Shown here: positions 8,845 to 17,727 of the stretch, piece after piece
Numbering within the stretch: position 1 is the first letter of the stretch
Layout: each line of letters opens with the position of its first letter
DNA from: Fontibacillus phaseoli
GTDB lineage: Bacteria > Bacillota > Bacilli > Paenibacillales > Paenibacillaceae
Length of the DNA stretch: 64,000 nucleotides
Reading direction: 5' to 3'
Assembly (NCBI RefSeq): GCF_003337355.1
Contig: NZ_QPJW01000001.1
Coordinates: 1,364,001-1,428,000 of the forward strand
Notes under the pieces: generated by a model
Told to the model about the DNA's origin: nothing
The model's database searches: none
Seen by the model: only the letters and a program-made list of their open reading frames with translations
Program-made: the position numbers and the translations under genes

Positions 8845-10040
8845 AGCGAAGCCTCTACTTCGTACTGCGGATTGCTGCGGCCATCTTGCTCATATTGAAT
8901 ACCGGCTGCTGGAGCAGCAATGAAATTGAAGACGTCAGCGTCTATGTTGGCCTTGGTCTGGATGTGGCCCAAGTATCCGAATTCGAACGGGGCATCGAAA
9001 AGCAAGGCGCTTCCTATCCCAGGGAAAAGGTGCTGACGGCCACTGTACAAATCGTCCCTCCGATTACGGGCAAAGGTCAGAAGCAAGGCGGGAGTTCGTC
9101 CACGCCAAGCGAGGCTTATATGAACGAAAAATTGACGGGAGACTCCATCATCCAAATTTTCCGCCAATTTTCGCTGCGAAGAGATCGCCCGCTGATCGGG
9201 CATCATCTTAAAGTGATTGTCGTCTCTTCGGAACTGGCCAAGCGGTACAGCCTAGAGCAGATTTTCGATTTTATTCTCCGGGATAACGATATCCGGCCCA
9301 GTTGTCTTGTGTTAGTCAGCCATCGGAATGCTTTCGAGGCACTTAGCACGAACGAACCGGGAGAGGTTCCCGCCCTCTATCTCGCCGGGCTCGTTGATAA
9401 CCGGTACCGGTCCAATAAAATCATTCCTCCGGTGACCCTAATCAAGTTGGACAGTGCGATGCAGTCAGGATCAAGCTTTTTGCTGCAGAATGTCGTAACC
9501 GCGCAAAACGATCATAAGTTTTCGGGAGCCGGTATTTTTAAAGGTAGCACCAAGAAGTGGGTCGGTGAGCTAAGCCAACTCGATCTGGAAGGGTTGTCCT
9601 GGTTTTCGTTCGACGTTAAAGGCGGAGCGCTCAAGACATATGCGCCAGAAGGATATTCGATTACTTATGAGCCGAAAAATTCCAAAAGCAAGATCATCCC
9701 CAAAGTCGAAGGCAACGACATTTCTTTCCATATCAAAGTTTCGTCGGAGGGGCGTTTAATCGAGGACTGGAGTTTTCCGGAAATTCCTTCTTCCGGACAA
9801 TACATGCGCGAACTGGAGAAACAGTTCGAGAAGGAAGCCCGTAAACAAATCCAACAGGTGCTGCACAAAATGCAGCATGTATACCGCGTCGATGTCGGCG
9901 GATTCAACAAGCAACTCCGTATCAAGTACCCGAAAGTATGGAACAAGGTCAAAGAAGATTGGGACGAAACCTTCAGCAACATCCCGATTACCTATGAGAT
10001 CGACATGAAAATAACGGACTTTGGATCATCCACGGACTAA
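8841..10040 (+). CDS. GerC-family spore germination lipoprotein, 399 aa
   Basis: A TTG start follows AAAGGAG. The N-terminus is a lipoprotein signal ending in the lipobox LNTGC (Cys about 24), followed by WSSNEIEDVSVYVGLGLD, a GerC family hallmark (normally WxxxEI). The C-terminal domain ends with Q...YRVDVGGFNKQLRIKYPKVWNKVKEDWDE, also typical. It is anchored on the outer face of the spore inner membrane and completes the A-B-C receptor. Length matches the family (about 380-400). Confidence 0.96.
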   Translation: MKRSLYFVLRIAAAILLILNTGCWSSNEIEDVSVYVGLGLDVAQVSEFERGIEKQGASYPREKVLTATVQIVPPITGKGQKQGGSSSTPSEAYMNEKLTGDSIIQIFRQFSLRRDRPLIGHHLKVIVVSSELAKRYSLEQIFDFILRDNDIRPSCLVLVSHRNAFEALSTNEPGEVPALYLAGLVDNRYRSNKIIPPVTLIKLDSAMQSGSSFLLQNVVTAQNDHKFSGAGIFKGSTKKWVGELSQLDLEGLSWFSFDVKGGALKTYAPEGYSITYEPKNSKSKIIPKVEGNDISFHIKVSSEGRLIEDWSFPEIPSSGQYMRELEKQFEKEARKQIQQVLHKMQHVYRVDVGGFNKQLRIKYPKVWNKVKEDWDETFSNIPITYEIDMKITDFGSSTD

Positions 10041-10064
10041 ACAACCCGTTAAAGATGCATAAAT

Positions 10065-10093
10065 CAAAAAAGGCTGCCTTTGGAGGGCAGCCT
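10065..10093 (-). terminator. Intrinsic terminator facing left
   Basis: AGGCTGCC (10071-10078) pairs with GGCAGCCT (10086-10093); read on the minus strand it is followed by TTTTTT. It lies in the tail-to-tail region between GerC and the leftward genes at 10231-13714 and would end the latter. Confidence 0.75.
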
Positions 10094-10230
10094 ATTGCAA
10101 GTCGGCAATCCGTAATTTAAGACCTTAGGAACCTCGATCGTTGTCATAGCGCTCCGCTTCTGCTCGTCAATGAGGTGGGTAAAGATCATGATCGGTCGTT
10201 TCGATCGGTTCGAAAATCTTCTGGAGCATT

Positions 10231-10320
10231 TTACGCATTTTTCATCATAAATGTTTGAATCGCCTTGTTGACTAATTCCTTCTGTTCCAGAATGAGGCAA
10301 TGACCCGCATGAGTGAATAC
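10231..10320 (-). pseudogene. C-terminal remnant of an alpha/beta hydrolase
   Basis: The minus strand from 10320 reads VFTHAGHCLILEQKELVN... and stops at 10231 (about 29 residues). This matches the end of alpha/beta hydrolases, where the catalytic His sits in a GH motif followed by a helix such as LEQPELVNKAI. No upstream part of the enzyme exists: its coding sequence begins directly at the stop codon of the serine hydrolase gene. It looks like a recombination scar where another gene replaced most of the hydrolase. Confidence 0.6.
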
Positions 10321-11309
10321 TACAAAATAGCTTGTCTCAATATAGTTTCATTAATATCTTCATAAGATTTGCTCGAAGACGTTGGTGTGGCTTGGATAAT
10401 TGATACAAAATGCTTATCTGGAAATACGTTTACCTCCTGTCCTCCAAACCCTCGACATCCATATCCATCAGGAAAAAGCCACCAAAGAAACCCGTATGCA
10501 TCATTGTCTGATAATGAGCCGATTGAAGCATTGGTAACAGAAGGGGTAATAGTTTCCTTTACATATTTCATAGATACAATCTGGTTTCCATTGTACTTGC
10601 CATGATCAAGAAACAACATGCCTAGTTTGGCAAGATCTCTTGCAGATAAATCGGACTCCTCCTCCCCTTTCATTACAGTATAGGAAAAGCCACATGGACT
10701 TTGGGGCCATCTCCCGCTTGAGATATTGAGCGGCTTATACAAATATTCCTTAGTGAAGTCATAGGCGGTAGCCCCGCAAGCTCTGCCGATTACAGCCGAC
10801 AGCAGCATAACATCCCATTCCTTATACTGAAAATACATACCCGGAACGTTATTCATCTCAATATCGGAAATATGCGTGATCCAATCGTTCGTTCTCATCA
10901 TTTGAGCGATCATCGGACAATGATAATGGATCCCGCCATTCCAATAAATGCCTGACGACATAGTAAGCAGATGGCGGATCGTGATGAGCTTGTGGTAAGG
11001 ATGATTATTCCGGGCAAATTCCTGCAAGTACTTCCCAATCGGTTCATCCAAGCTTTGGATAATCCCTCTGTCGAGGCAGATTCCCGCCGCAATGGAGAGA
11101 ATGCTTTTCCAAATGGACTTAATATTGTTTCGGCTATTCTCGTTATACTTGTTGTAATATCTCTCGAAAACAATTTTTCCGTTTTTCAGAACTAAAACAC
11201 TATTTATTAGACGATACCTCTTTTGTCGGATATAGTCGTCTACTTGATTTAAAATGCTACTGTCCAGGCCTTCTTTTTCCGGAGTAGAAACCTGCCAATC
11301 AAGGCTCAT
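10320..11309 (-). CDS. Serine hydrolase of the beta-lactamase / penicillin-binding-protein-like family, 329 aa
   Basis: The S-x-x-K nucleophile motif is SIWK in NNIKSIWKSILSIAAG (about residue 85), followed by the TIRHLLTMSSGI motif typical of class C beta-lactamase-like esterases and peptidases. The Tyr motif is probably the Y in FQYKEWDV, and the terminal GFGGQEVNVFP takes the place of the usual K/H-T-G box. There is no signal peptide, so the enzyme should act in the cytosol. Its ATG overlaps the stop of the UvrA-like gene (ATGA, 11306-11309), so the two are coupled. Substrate unknown. Confidence 0.85.
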   Translation of the reverse strand: MSLDWQVSTPEKEGLDSSILNQVDDYIRQKRYRLINSVLVLKNGKIVFERYYNKYNENSRNNIKSIWKSILSIAAGICLDRGIIQSLDEPIGKYLQEFARNNHPYHKLITIRHLLTMSSGIYWNGGIHYHCPMIAQMMRTNDWITHISDIEMNNVPGMYFQYKEWDVMLLSAVIGRACGATAYDFTKEYLYKPLNISSGRWPQSPCGFSYTVMKGEEESDLSARDLAKLGMLFLDHGKYNGNQIVSMKYVKETITPSVTNASIGSLSDNDAYGFLWWLFPDGYGCRGFGGQEVNVFPDKHFVSIIQATPTSSSKSYEDINETILRQAIL

Positions 11310-13714
11310 ATTTGCACCTGCTTTAGATATTTTCCTAAAATTGATTTTTCGTTTGCCCCTACCTCTTTCGGTGTACCTTGCGCGATCACATGCCCTCCGT
11401 CACTACCGCCGCCGGGGCCCATTTCTATAATGAAATCGCAGTTTGCCAAAACAGTCGGGTCATGCTCCGTTACAATAATCGTATTGCCCGCATCGACAAG
11501 CTGTTGCATCAGTTCTATCAAGCGGTCCGTATCCGAAAAGGAAAGACCGGTTGTAGGTTCATCAAGAATATAAACATTGCCGCTGCCGTTATGTTTGCAA
11601 AGTTCTTTGGCCAGCTTGATTCGTTGAGCTTCGCCGCCTGATATCGTCGGAGTCTTTTGACCAAGCGTGATGTATCCCATTCCGACGCGCTTAAGCGTGT
11701 CAAGAATAGTGGATATCGATTTGTCATAAGCCTCAGATTCTTTACGCCCGAAAAAATCCGCTGCTTCCGCCACGCTCATGGCCATAATATCCTTAATATT
11801 TTTCCTCTCCAGCGTTACGCTTAAAGCTTCTTCGACATAGCCTGTTCCCCTGCACATTTCACATTCCACTTCAATCCAGTTACCGAACCCGACGTGAAAG
11901 TTCTTAAATCCTTCCCCCTTGCATGCCCTGCATCCGCCTTCGGAATTCACTGTGAACACCCCTGCTGCATAGCCGTTTTCAATCGCTTCAGGCATTTTGG
12001 CAAAAATGGCACGTACCCGGTCCGTAATTCCTGTGTAAGTGGCCGGACAAGAGGTTTTACTCCTGCCGATGGGCTTTTGGTCAACTACGATACACTTTTT
12101 GATATGTTCAATGCCCGTTACCGATGCGTTACCATCCGGCGATAGGATATCATCGTCGTCCTCTTCATATACTAGCTTGGTTTTTAATAATTGCTTTAGC
12201 TTCGGGACTAGCGTATCGTGAATCAAGCTTGACTTACCGCTGCCTGAAACCCCGGCAATGCCTACCATCATTCCAAGGGGGATCGATACGGAAACATCCC
12301 GCAAGTTGTGCAAATTCGCATGCTCTATAGTTAACATTCTCAGGCTATCAATCGGTTTAAAGTCTTGTTTGGCGCTTACTTTTGTTGCTCTTGCAAGGTA
12401 GGGTGCCGTTCTTGAGATATTGCACGACATGAACTCATGCAAACTACCTTGGAATATACGCTCACCTCCATATATGCCCGCGTCGGGACCAAGGTCAATG
12501 ATATAATCGGCAGCACGTATGAAATTTTCGTCATGCTCCACTGCCACAACGGTGTTTCCGCGATGAACAAGGTTTTGCATAATATTGATCAATGTTTCTT
12601 TTTCGGCCTCATGAAGACCAATCGTTGGTTCGTCAAAAACAAATATCATCGAATCCATTTCGGCGATAATATAGGATGCCAAGAAAAGCCGCTGAATTTC
12701 TCCGCCTGAAAGGGTTGGGACCTGACGGGAAAGAGCGAGATGATGAAGTCCGACATCTACCATACACCGAAGCTTCAAGATGATTTCATCAATTAGGTTT
12801 TTGCCTGGTAATACGTCCTTCTGTCTATCAAAGAAAATTAATAGTTCTCCTATGTACATATTTTCAAATTCAGTAATCGTTTTACCCGATATCGTTGTAT
12901 GAATCGCTTTTTCGCCCAGGCCAGTACCATTACATTTAGGGCAAGTGACGGAGGCTACTTTTATTCCCCATAAATCGATTTCTTTTTCCTCTTTATTATT
13001 GTGCCGGACATGCTTGCTTGTCACATGCTTTTGCATATCATGAAAAAATACAATCGCACCGACAAATCCGCTTTTTCGGCATCCGTACTTGAATAATGAC
13101 ATTAGTTCGTCCGACAATGTTCCAACAGTGTCTTTCACGTCTATATGATGCAGTTCACAAAACTTGTTGAAATTAGCTTTATAAGATCTGTGCTTCATCA
13201 AGAAACCGTTGAATATGTCTTTGATCGGGATATTCTTATTAAGAATTGTATCTTCGTTGAGTTCATGATATCTTCCGGTCCCTAAGCATTTCACGCACAT
13301 CCCTTTAGGGGAATTTTTCTGAAAAAACTCCATGGAAAGCGGCAATCCATCATCGTACGTTGGTTCTCGTTGTCCGTAGGCAGCAAATAAAAAGGCCAAT
13401 AGATTTCCGACCTTGGATCGCGTACCAACTGTGCTTCTCGGATTAGATTGGCGGATAATGCGCTGTTCAACCGCTACCGTAGGAGCGAGAGCGGTTATAG
13501 CCTCAAACTTGGGGATTGTATCAACCATGTAATGTTCCCCGGAAAATTGGAGATACCTGCGCTTGCCCTCTTCATATAAAGTATCGAAGGCGAGGCTTGA
13601 TTTGCCGCTACCCGATACACCGGTAATGACTGTCAGTTTATTTCGCGGAATCCGTACATCGATGTTCTTCAAGTTATGTATCCGTGCCCCTTTGATTTCG
13701 ATAAATTCGTTCAT
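11306..13714 (-). CDS. UvrA-like tandem ABC ATPase (excinuclease A paralogue), 802 aa
   Basis: Two ABC modules are present: Walker A GVSGSGKSS at about residues 32 and 490, and signatures LSGGEIQR and ISGGEAQR. Zinc-binding CxxC pairs (CVKC/CPKC/CRAC/CEMC) are typical of UvrA. At 802 residues it is shorter than housekeeping UvrA (about 950), as in UvrA2/DrrC-like paralogues that lack the UvrB-binding region and are linked to resistance against DNA-binding drugs. The ribosome site is GGGG close to the ATG at 13714. Coupling to a cytosolic serine hydrolase suggests a shared resistance or repair role; that is inference. Confidence 0.9.
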   Translation of the reverse strand: MNEFIEIKGARIHNLKNIDVRIPRNKLTVITGVSGSGKSSLAFDTLYEEGKRRYLQFSGEHYMVDTIPKFEAITALAPTVAVEQRIIRQSNPRSTVGTRSKVGNLLAFLFAAYGQREPTYDDGLPLSMEFFQKNSPKGMCVKCLGTGRYHELNEDTILNKNIPIKDIFNGFLMKHRSYKANFNKFCELHHIDVKDTVGTLSDELMSLFKYGCRKSGFVGAIVFFHDMQKHVTSKHVRHNNKEEKEIDLWGIKVASVTCPKCNGTGLGEKAIHTTISGKTITEFENMYIGELLIFFDRQKDVLPGKNLIDEIILKLRCMVDVGLHHLALSRQVPTLSGGEIQRLFLASYIIAEMDSMIFVFDEPTIGLHEAEKETLINIMQNLVHRGNTVVAVEHDENFIRAADYIIDLGPDAGIYGGERIFQGSLHEFMSCNISRTAPYLARATKVSAKQDFKPIDSLRMLTIEHANLHNLRDVSVSIPLGMMVGIAGVSGSGKSSLIHDTLVPKLKQLLKTKLVYEEDDDDILSPDGNASVTGIEHIKKCIVVDQKPIGRSKTSCPATYTGITDRVRAIFAKMPEAIENGYAAGVFTVNSEGGCRACKGEGFKNFHVGFGNWIEVECEMCRGTGYVEEALSVTLERKNIKDIMAMSVAEAADFFGRKESEAYDKSISTILDTLKRVGMGYITLGQKTPTISGGEAQRIKLAKELCKHNGSGNVYILDEPTTGLSFSDTDRLIELMQQLVDAGNTIIVTEHDPTVLANCDFIIEMGPGGGSDGGHVIAQGTPKEVGANEKSILGKYLKQVQI

Positions 13715-13826
13715 GTTTCCCCTCCGTACTTATGTTCTCGTGTGAATATTCCCGCTATTCTTAGTTAGCTTCGTTCGTGTATATATTAGTTTGAATTATT
13801 TTGACCGTTAAAAGAAAATTAATTAA

Positions 13827-13878
13827 AATCAAAACAGCATCAGCCATAGACGAAAAAAGTATGTCCTAGCTGATGCTG
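13827..13878 (-). terminator. Intrinsic terminator with a long loop
   Basis: CAGCATCAGC (13835-13844) pairs with GCTGATGCTG (13869-13878). Read on the minus strand it is followed by TTTTGATTTT. It sits right after the small ORF at 13881-14075. Confidence 0.65.
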
Positions 13879-13880
13879 CC

Positions 13881-14075
13881 TTATTTAACAATCGGATCCG
13901 TCAGATTCAATATGATGTCAATTGAATTAAACGGCTTCGCGAAATATTTTATATGCTGAACGTTCCCCAGGTCCTTTGCTGCTAATTGGTTGGCTCGATG
14001 TATGCCCACATGTGCTTCAACTTTATGATCATAATCACCAATTAAACCCTTCCGCTTATTAGCATTAAAAATCAA
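13881..14075 (-). CDS. Hypothetical protein or gene fragment, 64 aa
   Basis: This short frame has no recognised domain and no convincing ribosome site, but it ends directly at a terminator hairpin, which suggests it once was or is the end of a transcribed gene. The sequence (HRANQLAAKDLGN...YFAKPFNSIDIIL) looks like an ordinary soluble protein. It may be the C-terminal remnant of a larger gene. The flanking parts of 13715-14135 contain nothing else I can name. Confidence 0.35.
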   Translation of the reverse strand: MIFNANKRKGLIGDYDHKVEAHVGIHRANQLAAKDLGNVQHIKYFAKPFNSIDIILNLTDPIVK

Positions 14076-14135
14076 ATTATAATATTACATTTATTTCAAG
14101 TCAATATAGTAGGACGCCTGTTATCTTTTCCCCTT

Positions 14136-15029
14136 CTATAAACTCAACTTCTGCTGGAGTATGACCGCCAGTTCTTCTGCTGTGTTCCAAACCATCGGAC
14201 GAATCTCTTTGACTTGTTCAGGCAGTAGATCGGCCTGTCTGCTGTTCACGGTCCATAAGACCGGTATATTCAATCCGAGCGCATATCCCCCCGCCAAATA
14301 CACCTCTGGAGATTGACCCGTTAAATCCGCGATAACCAGTTTACTGTTCGCAATAAGCTCAAGGGAATACCTTTCATGTTTCTGCGTTTTCGTATGTGTA
14401 AGCATGCGCGGCAAATAACCGTACTGCTCCATTTTAGGCAACAGCATTTCCTGCCACTCTGTGCGCATACCATTTTCATCCGCAATGAGTACGGAGCATG
14501 GCTTTAATTTTTTCCCTCCCGCACTTGCGGTCGCTTGACTCCACCCTTTTTCAGTAAGCAGAAAGGACATGCCTTCCCGGATTAGGAGCCCATCACCTCT
14601 TAGCCTATCAATGATATAGACCAATTCCTGCAGATTGGGAGAATACGTCAGATTATAGTTGTTGGAAAGTGGATGTATGACAACCGGTTCACCCGGGCCA
14701 TTGGCATGTCTCTGCAAATATTGTAACAAACGATTTCCTTTATCTTCCACAGACAAGGGGATTTTCGGAGAATTCTCAATAGATTCTAAATCGTCGGCTG
14801 ATAAAACAACCTTTTCGTCACCATCTGACAGCTCCCGAATATAAGCCGATACCAAATGAAACAGATTCCGTTTCTTTTGGTGCGGGAACGACTGGATAGG
14901 TTCATAGCTGTCTTTCAACAGGCAATAGAATCCGCCGGGCGAACAGGAACAACCTATGAATTTATCGTAATCGCCTTCCTGATTTGTAGGGACAATCTCA
15001 TCGCAGAACAAACAGCGTTTCTTAATCAT
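14136..15029 (-). CDS. Zinc-finger protein with C-terminal nucleoside deoxyribosyltransferase-like (TIR-like) domain, 297 aa
   Basis: The N-terminus has a possible zinc-binding cluster (CLFCDE at about 6-11, CSCS and C about 28-36). The C-terminal domain (about 175-297) contains VLIADENGMRTEWQEMLLPKM and VIADLTGQSPEVYLAGGYALGLNIPVLWT. That pattern, a strand then ADLTGQ.P.V..E.GYA.AL..PV, is characteristic of the nucleoside 2-deoxyribosyltransferase/TIR-like fold; the usual Glu before GYA is Gly here. AGAGGTGA supports the ATG at 15029. The protein is cytosolic and stands alone. Related domains occur in NAD- or nucleotide-consuming defence effectors, but the role here is inferred only. Confidence 0.6.
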   Translation of the reverse strand: MIKKRCLFCDEIVPTNQEGDYDKFIGCSCSPGGFYCLLKDSYEPIQSFPHQKKRNLFHLVSAYIRELSDGDEKVVLSADDLESIENSPKIPLSVEDKGNRLLQYLQRHANGPGEPVVIHPLSNNYNLTYSPNLQELVYIIDRLRGDGLLIREGMSFLLTEKGWSQATASAGGKKLKPCSVLIADENGMRTEWQEMLLPKMEQYGYLPRMLTHTKTQKHERYSLELIANSKLVIADLTGQSPEVYLAGGYALGLNIPVLWTVNSRQADLLPEQVKEIRPMVWNTAEELAVILQQKLSL

Positions 15030-15158
15030 GACACTCATCACCTCTTTTCAATTGCTATCCTCTACCTTATCAAGATTTTTTTAAAAAGTTGACAAGAAGA
15101 TATTTCCTTAAGCACAGCAGTTAATTAGAAATTTGAGGTCGACAACGAGTAAAGCTGG

Positions 15159-16007
15159 TTAGTTATTCCGTGTGTTACTTGGAAAAGCTTGCTGTTTCGA
15201 AACATGGATCATCTCATCCGGGAAGTATTTCTTAAAGTACTTTTCAACTTTATTATGGATATCCCTTCGATACCATTCCGACAGCCCATGTGTTTCGAAC
15301 CATTGAGGCATACCCAAACGCTCTGAGCGTTTTTCCATTGAACCGTCCCCAATGTTCAGCGTATCGATCCAGATACGATCCACGATTCCTTCCAGCATCC
15401 CGGGAAATTCAGGAGTAAACGGCAATACTGGCGAAATGGCGGCCTGTGTCGTTATTCCAGCTTCATGAAGTTCCCTTAAAGCTTTTAAACGTATTTTGAT
15501 TCCGGGGGCATACGGAGAAAAATTTGTCTTCATATCCTCCCGATCGGTTTCAATCGTCATTGAAACAAGGACATTACATCTCTCTTTCAAGGACACTAAC
15601 AAATCAAGATCCCTTGTAATGAGCGGGCTCCGTGTTTGGACTTGAAGCAGGTCCGGCGGATGGTCCAACATAGCTTCCAATAATCCGCGGGTAATGGTTG
15701 CCTTCCGTTCAACCGGTTGATAGGGGTCTGTTGCCGAGGACATAAAGATATGAACCGGCTTCCTTTTCCGGCGTAGCTTGACTATCTCGTTCCGGTAATT
15801 CTCAGCTGCATTTCTTTTGATATCCACCCACTGTCCCCAAGGAAGTTCTTTGAACTTTTGAATCGGCATTTCTCTTACGTAACAGTACCTGCACGAAAAT
15901 GCACAGCCGCTGTACGGATTCAATGAATGGGTAAACCCTATATCAAGGTAGCCTTTGGCTTCGCTTAAAATTGTTTTCGAAAGGATATCTTTGATTTCGA
16001 CGGCCAT
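15159..16007 (-). CDS. Radical SAM protein of the spore photoproduct lyase-like family, 282 aa
   Basis: The radical SAM motif is CAFSCRYCY (C-x3-C-x2-C, about residues 35-42), which binds the 4Fe-4S cluster and S-adenosylmethionine. It continues with FMSSATDPYQPVE and LLQVQTRSPLITRDLDLL, typical of the SplB-like/Rv2578c branch. This branch is related to the enzyme that repairs UV-induced spore photoproduct, but lacks its distinctive N-terminus, so the true substrate is unknown. The downstream gap before the next gene is only 129 bases. Confidence 0.88.
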   Translation of the reverse strand: MAVEIKDILSKTILSEAKGYLDIGFTHSLNPYSGCAFSCRYCYVREMPIQKFKELPWGQWVDIKRNAAENYRNEIVKLRRKRKPVHIFMSSATDPYQPVERKATITRGLLEAMLDHPPDLLQVQTRSPLITRDLDLLVSLKERCNVLVSMTIETDREDMKTNFSPYAPGIKIRLKALRELHEAGITTQAAISPVLPFTPEFPGMLEGIVDRIWIDTLNIGDGSMEKRSERLGMPQWFETHGLSEWYRRDIHNKVEKYFKKYFPDEMIHVSKQQAFPSNTRNN

Positions 16008-16194
16008 TTGCCTAGCGTCCCCCTTTTGTAATTCCTGTTGCTAACCTCATCGAAGCTAGGTATCCCCATCTCCTATTATGTCATAAAAGGGTAAAGTTTC
16101 GGCGGAAGCGCCCTGGAAGGAACCGTTCGGTCAAAAGTGATGTGAGTATTTTGAATTGCCATTTAAATAGGTTCAGTACTTTAACCTGATGTCG

Positions 16195-17103
16195 CTAATA
16201 TTGAAAATAATTGCCGGGCAGTTGGATGCCGCACCAGCCGCTTACATCGCATTGGCCATGTTCATTATCACCCACGGCAACCACCGTGCCGTCCGATTTA
16301 AGGCCGACGGTATGGGCACATCCCGCCGCAATCGCCACAATATCGCGCCAATCACTTACATTACATTGGCCATGCTCATTCCAACCCACAGCTACCACGG
16401 TCCCGTTCGATTTAAGGCCAATGGTATGATTACTACCCGCCGCGATCGCCACAATGCCGCGCCAGCCGCTTACATCGCATTGGTCCTGTTTATTCAAACC
16501 CACAGCCGTCACCATACCGTCGGATTTAAGACCGATGGTATGAAGATAGCCCGCTGCTGCCGCCACTATGCCGCACCAACCGCTTACATCGCATTGGCCA
16601 TACCGATTATTACCCAAAGCCGTCACCGTGCCGTCCAATTTAAGACCGATGGTATGCCAGTCACCCGCCGTGACAGCCACAATATCCTGCCAGCCGCTTA
16701 CATTGCATTCCCCTTCATGATTTCGGCCCACCGCTACCGCCGTGCCATCCGATTTAAGCCCAATGGTACGACGCCAACCCGCCGCAACCGCTATAATATC
16801 GCGCCAGTCGTTTACATCGCATTGGTCATGCTTATTCCAACCCAAAGCCGCCACAGTACTGTCTGATCTAAGTCCGATTGTATGGGCATTACCTGTGTTC
16901 GTCGCCATATGAACATTACCCGCTGCGACAGCCACCATATGGCTCCAGCCGCTTACATCGCATTGGCCATGTTTATTATCACCCACAGCCGTCACCGTGC
17001 CGTCCGATTTAAGCCCAACGGTATGACGACGGCCCGCCGCAATGGTATCTTTAGGCCACCGCTTTAACTTTAACGCGACTTCTATCGTTGAAATGTAATC
17101 CAT
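16195..17103 (-). CDS. Seven-bladed RCC1-repeat beta-propeller protein, 302 aa
   Basis: After about 20 N-terminal residues, seven near-identical units follow, each around 38 residues with the core AAG..HTIGLKSDGTV.AVG.N..GQCDVSGW. The second carries an extra segment of about 9 residues (HMATNTGN). The repeats are also visible as 114-bp DNA repeats. Seven blades is the number needed to close an RCC1 propeller, a binding scaffold. AAGGAGG precedes the ATG at 17103. No signal peptide is present. High similarity between blades suggests recent expansion by internal duplication. Confidence 0.9.
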   Translation of the reverse strand: MDYISTIEVALKLKRWPKDTIAAGRRHTVGLKSDGTVTAVGDNKHGQCDVSGWSHMVAVAAGNVHMATNTGNAHTIGLRSDSTVAALGWNKHDQCDVNDWRDIIAVAAGWRRTIGLKSDGTAVAVGRNHEGECNVSGWQDIVAVTAGDWHTIGLKLDGTVTALGNNRYGQCDVSGWCGIVAAAAGYLHTIGLKSDGMVTAVGLNKQDQCDVSGWRGIVAIAAGSNHTIGLKSNGTVVAVGWNEHGQCNVSDWRDIVAIAAGCAHTVGLKSDGTVVAVGDNEHGQCDVSGWCGIQLPGNYFQY

Positions 17104-17132
17104 GTTTTACCTCCTTAAAAACAAGTAATTTA

Positions 17133-17318
17133 TTATATAAATTCATGATTGCTGCAGCAACAATCATCGGCGGCTCTAATCCCATAAGCCGCTGCACCCA
17201 ACTCGTGAGCAGCTACATCCGCCACAGCCACGGCTTGTCCGGCAGCGTGAGCCGCTCCTCTTGCAGCGCCGGTTATGCTTCCTCGAAATAATATAGCACA
17301 TGTAGTACGCCCAATCAT
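17133..17318 (-). pseudogene. Fragment of an Ala-rich putative immunity protein (Imm5-like)
   Basis: The frame encodes GAARGAAHAAGQAVAVADVAAHELGAAAYGIRAA, the alanine-rich helical pattern I associate with the C-terminal half of Imm5-type putative immunity proteins (AA..AAGQAVA.AHV..H..GAA.YA..A). Only about 61 residues remain, against roughly 170 in the family as I recall it. Its ATG overlaps the stop of the preceding frame (ATGA) but has no good ribosome site. It lies 29 bases upstream of the RCC1-repeat gene on the same strand. Confidence 0.45.
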
Positions 17319-17590
17319 TGGGAGTTCTTAGTCTTTGACTTTGCTTCCGCATGGGGGCTTTTATTGAATTTATTCTTGTCGATAACCCTAAGCTTGGACC
17401 CCTTTAATTTCCACTTAACGCCTTCACTGCAAGCCATACTTCCGATGGACGCGATAATGATGCTTGAACCGATGATTTTTATAACAAAAAACATTCCTGT
17501 TCCGAGCAAAAGATCTATGAGGACAAGGTTCTTGATGGTCTTCCCTTTTATGGTGCAAATCAGCACTTTATTTCCACGCAATAATCTCAT
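17315..17590 (-). CDS. Small hypothetical membrane protein, 91 aa
   Basis: GGTGGAG supports the ATG at 17590; an upstream in-frame TTG (17614) is less likely. The protein has a hydrophobic stretch of about 35 residues (LVLIDLLLGTGMFFVIKIIGSSIIIASIGSMA) that could form two helices, then a basic tail. I do not recognise a family. It overlaps the immunity-like fragment by 4 bases. Confidence 0.6.
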   Translation of the reverse strand: MRLLRGNKVLICTIKGKTIKNLVLIDLLLGTGMFFVIKIIGSSIIIASIGSMACSEGVKWKLKGSKLRVIDKNKFNKSPHAEAKSKTKNSQ

Positions 17591-17662
17591 GATTCTCCAC
17601 CCCTCAACAAGCAATATGATTGGCGAAAGTTGTCTTATTCATCAAATACGCGGGGGAGCAAC

Positions 17663-17686
17663 AAAAAAGCCGCATGATCTGCGGCT
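17663..17686 (-). terminator. Intrinsic terminator of the SMR operon
   Basis: AGCCGCA (17668-17674) and TGCGGCT (17680-17686) form a stem; on the minus strand it is followed by TTTTTTG. It lies 42 bases past the stop of the downstream SMR gene. Confidence 0.85.
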
Positions 17687-17727
17687 ATCATTACTTTCGT
17701 GTTCCTGTTATTTTCGCTTCGCAACCA

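Noticed and set aside
10064..10300. 78-codon minus-strand frame left of the serine hydrolase
   Set aside because: It reads out of frame with the recognisable hydrolase remnant and ends inside the terminator hairpin.
16189..16866. Long plus-strand frame opposite the RCC1-repeat gene
   Set aside because: It exists only because the 114-bp repeats keep the other strand open; repeated codons mirror the RCC1 units and there is no ribosome site.
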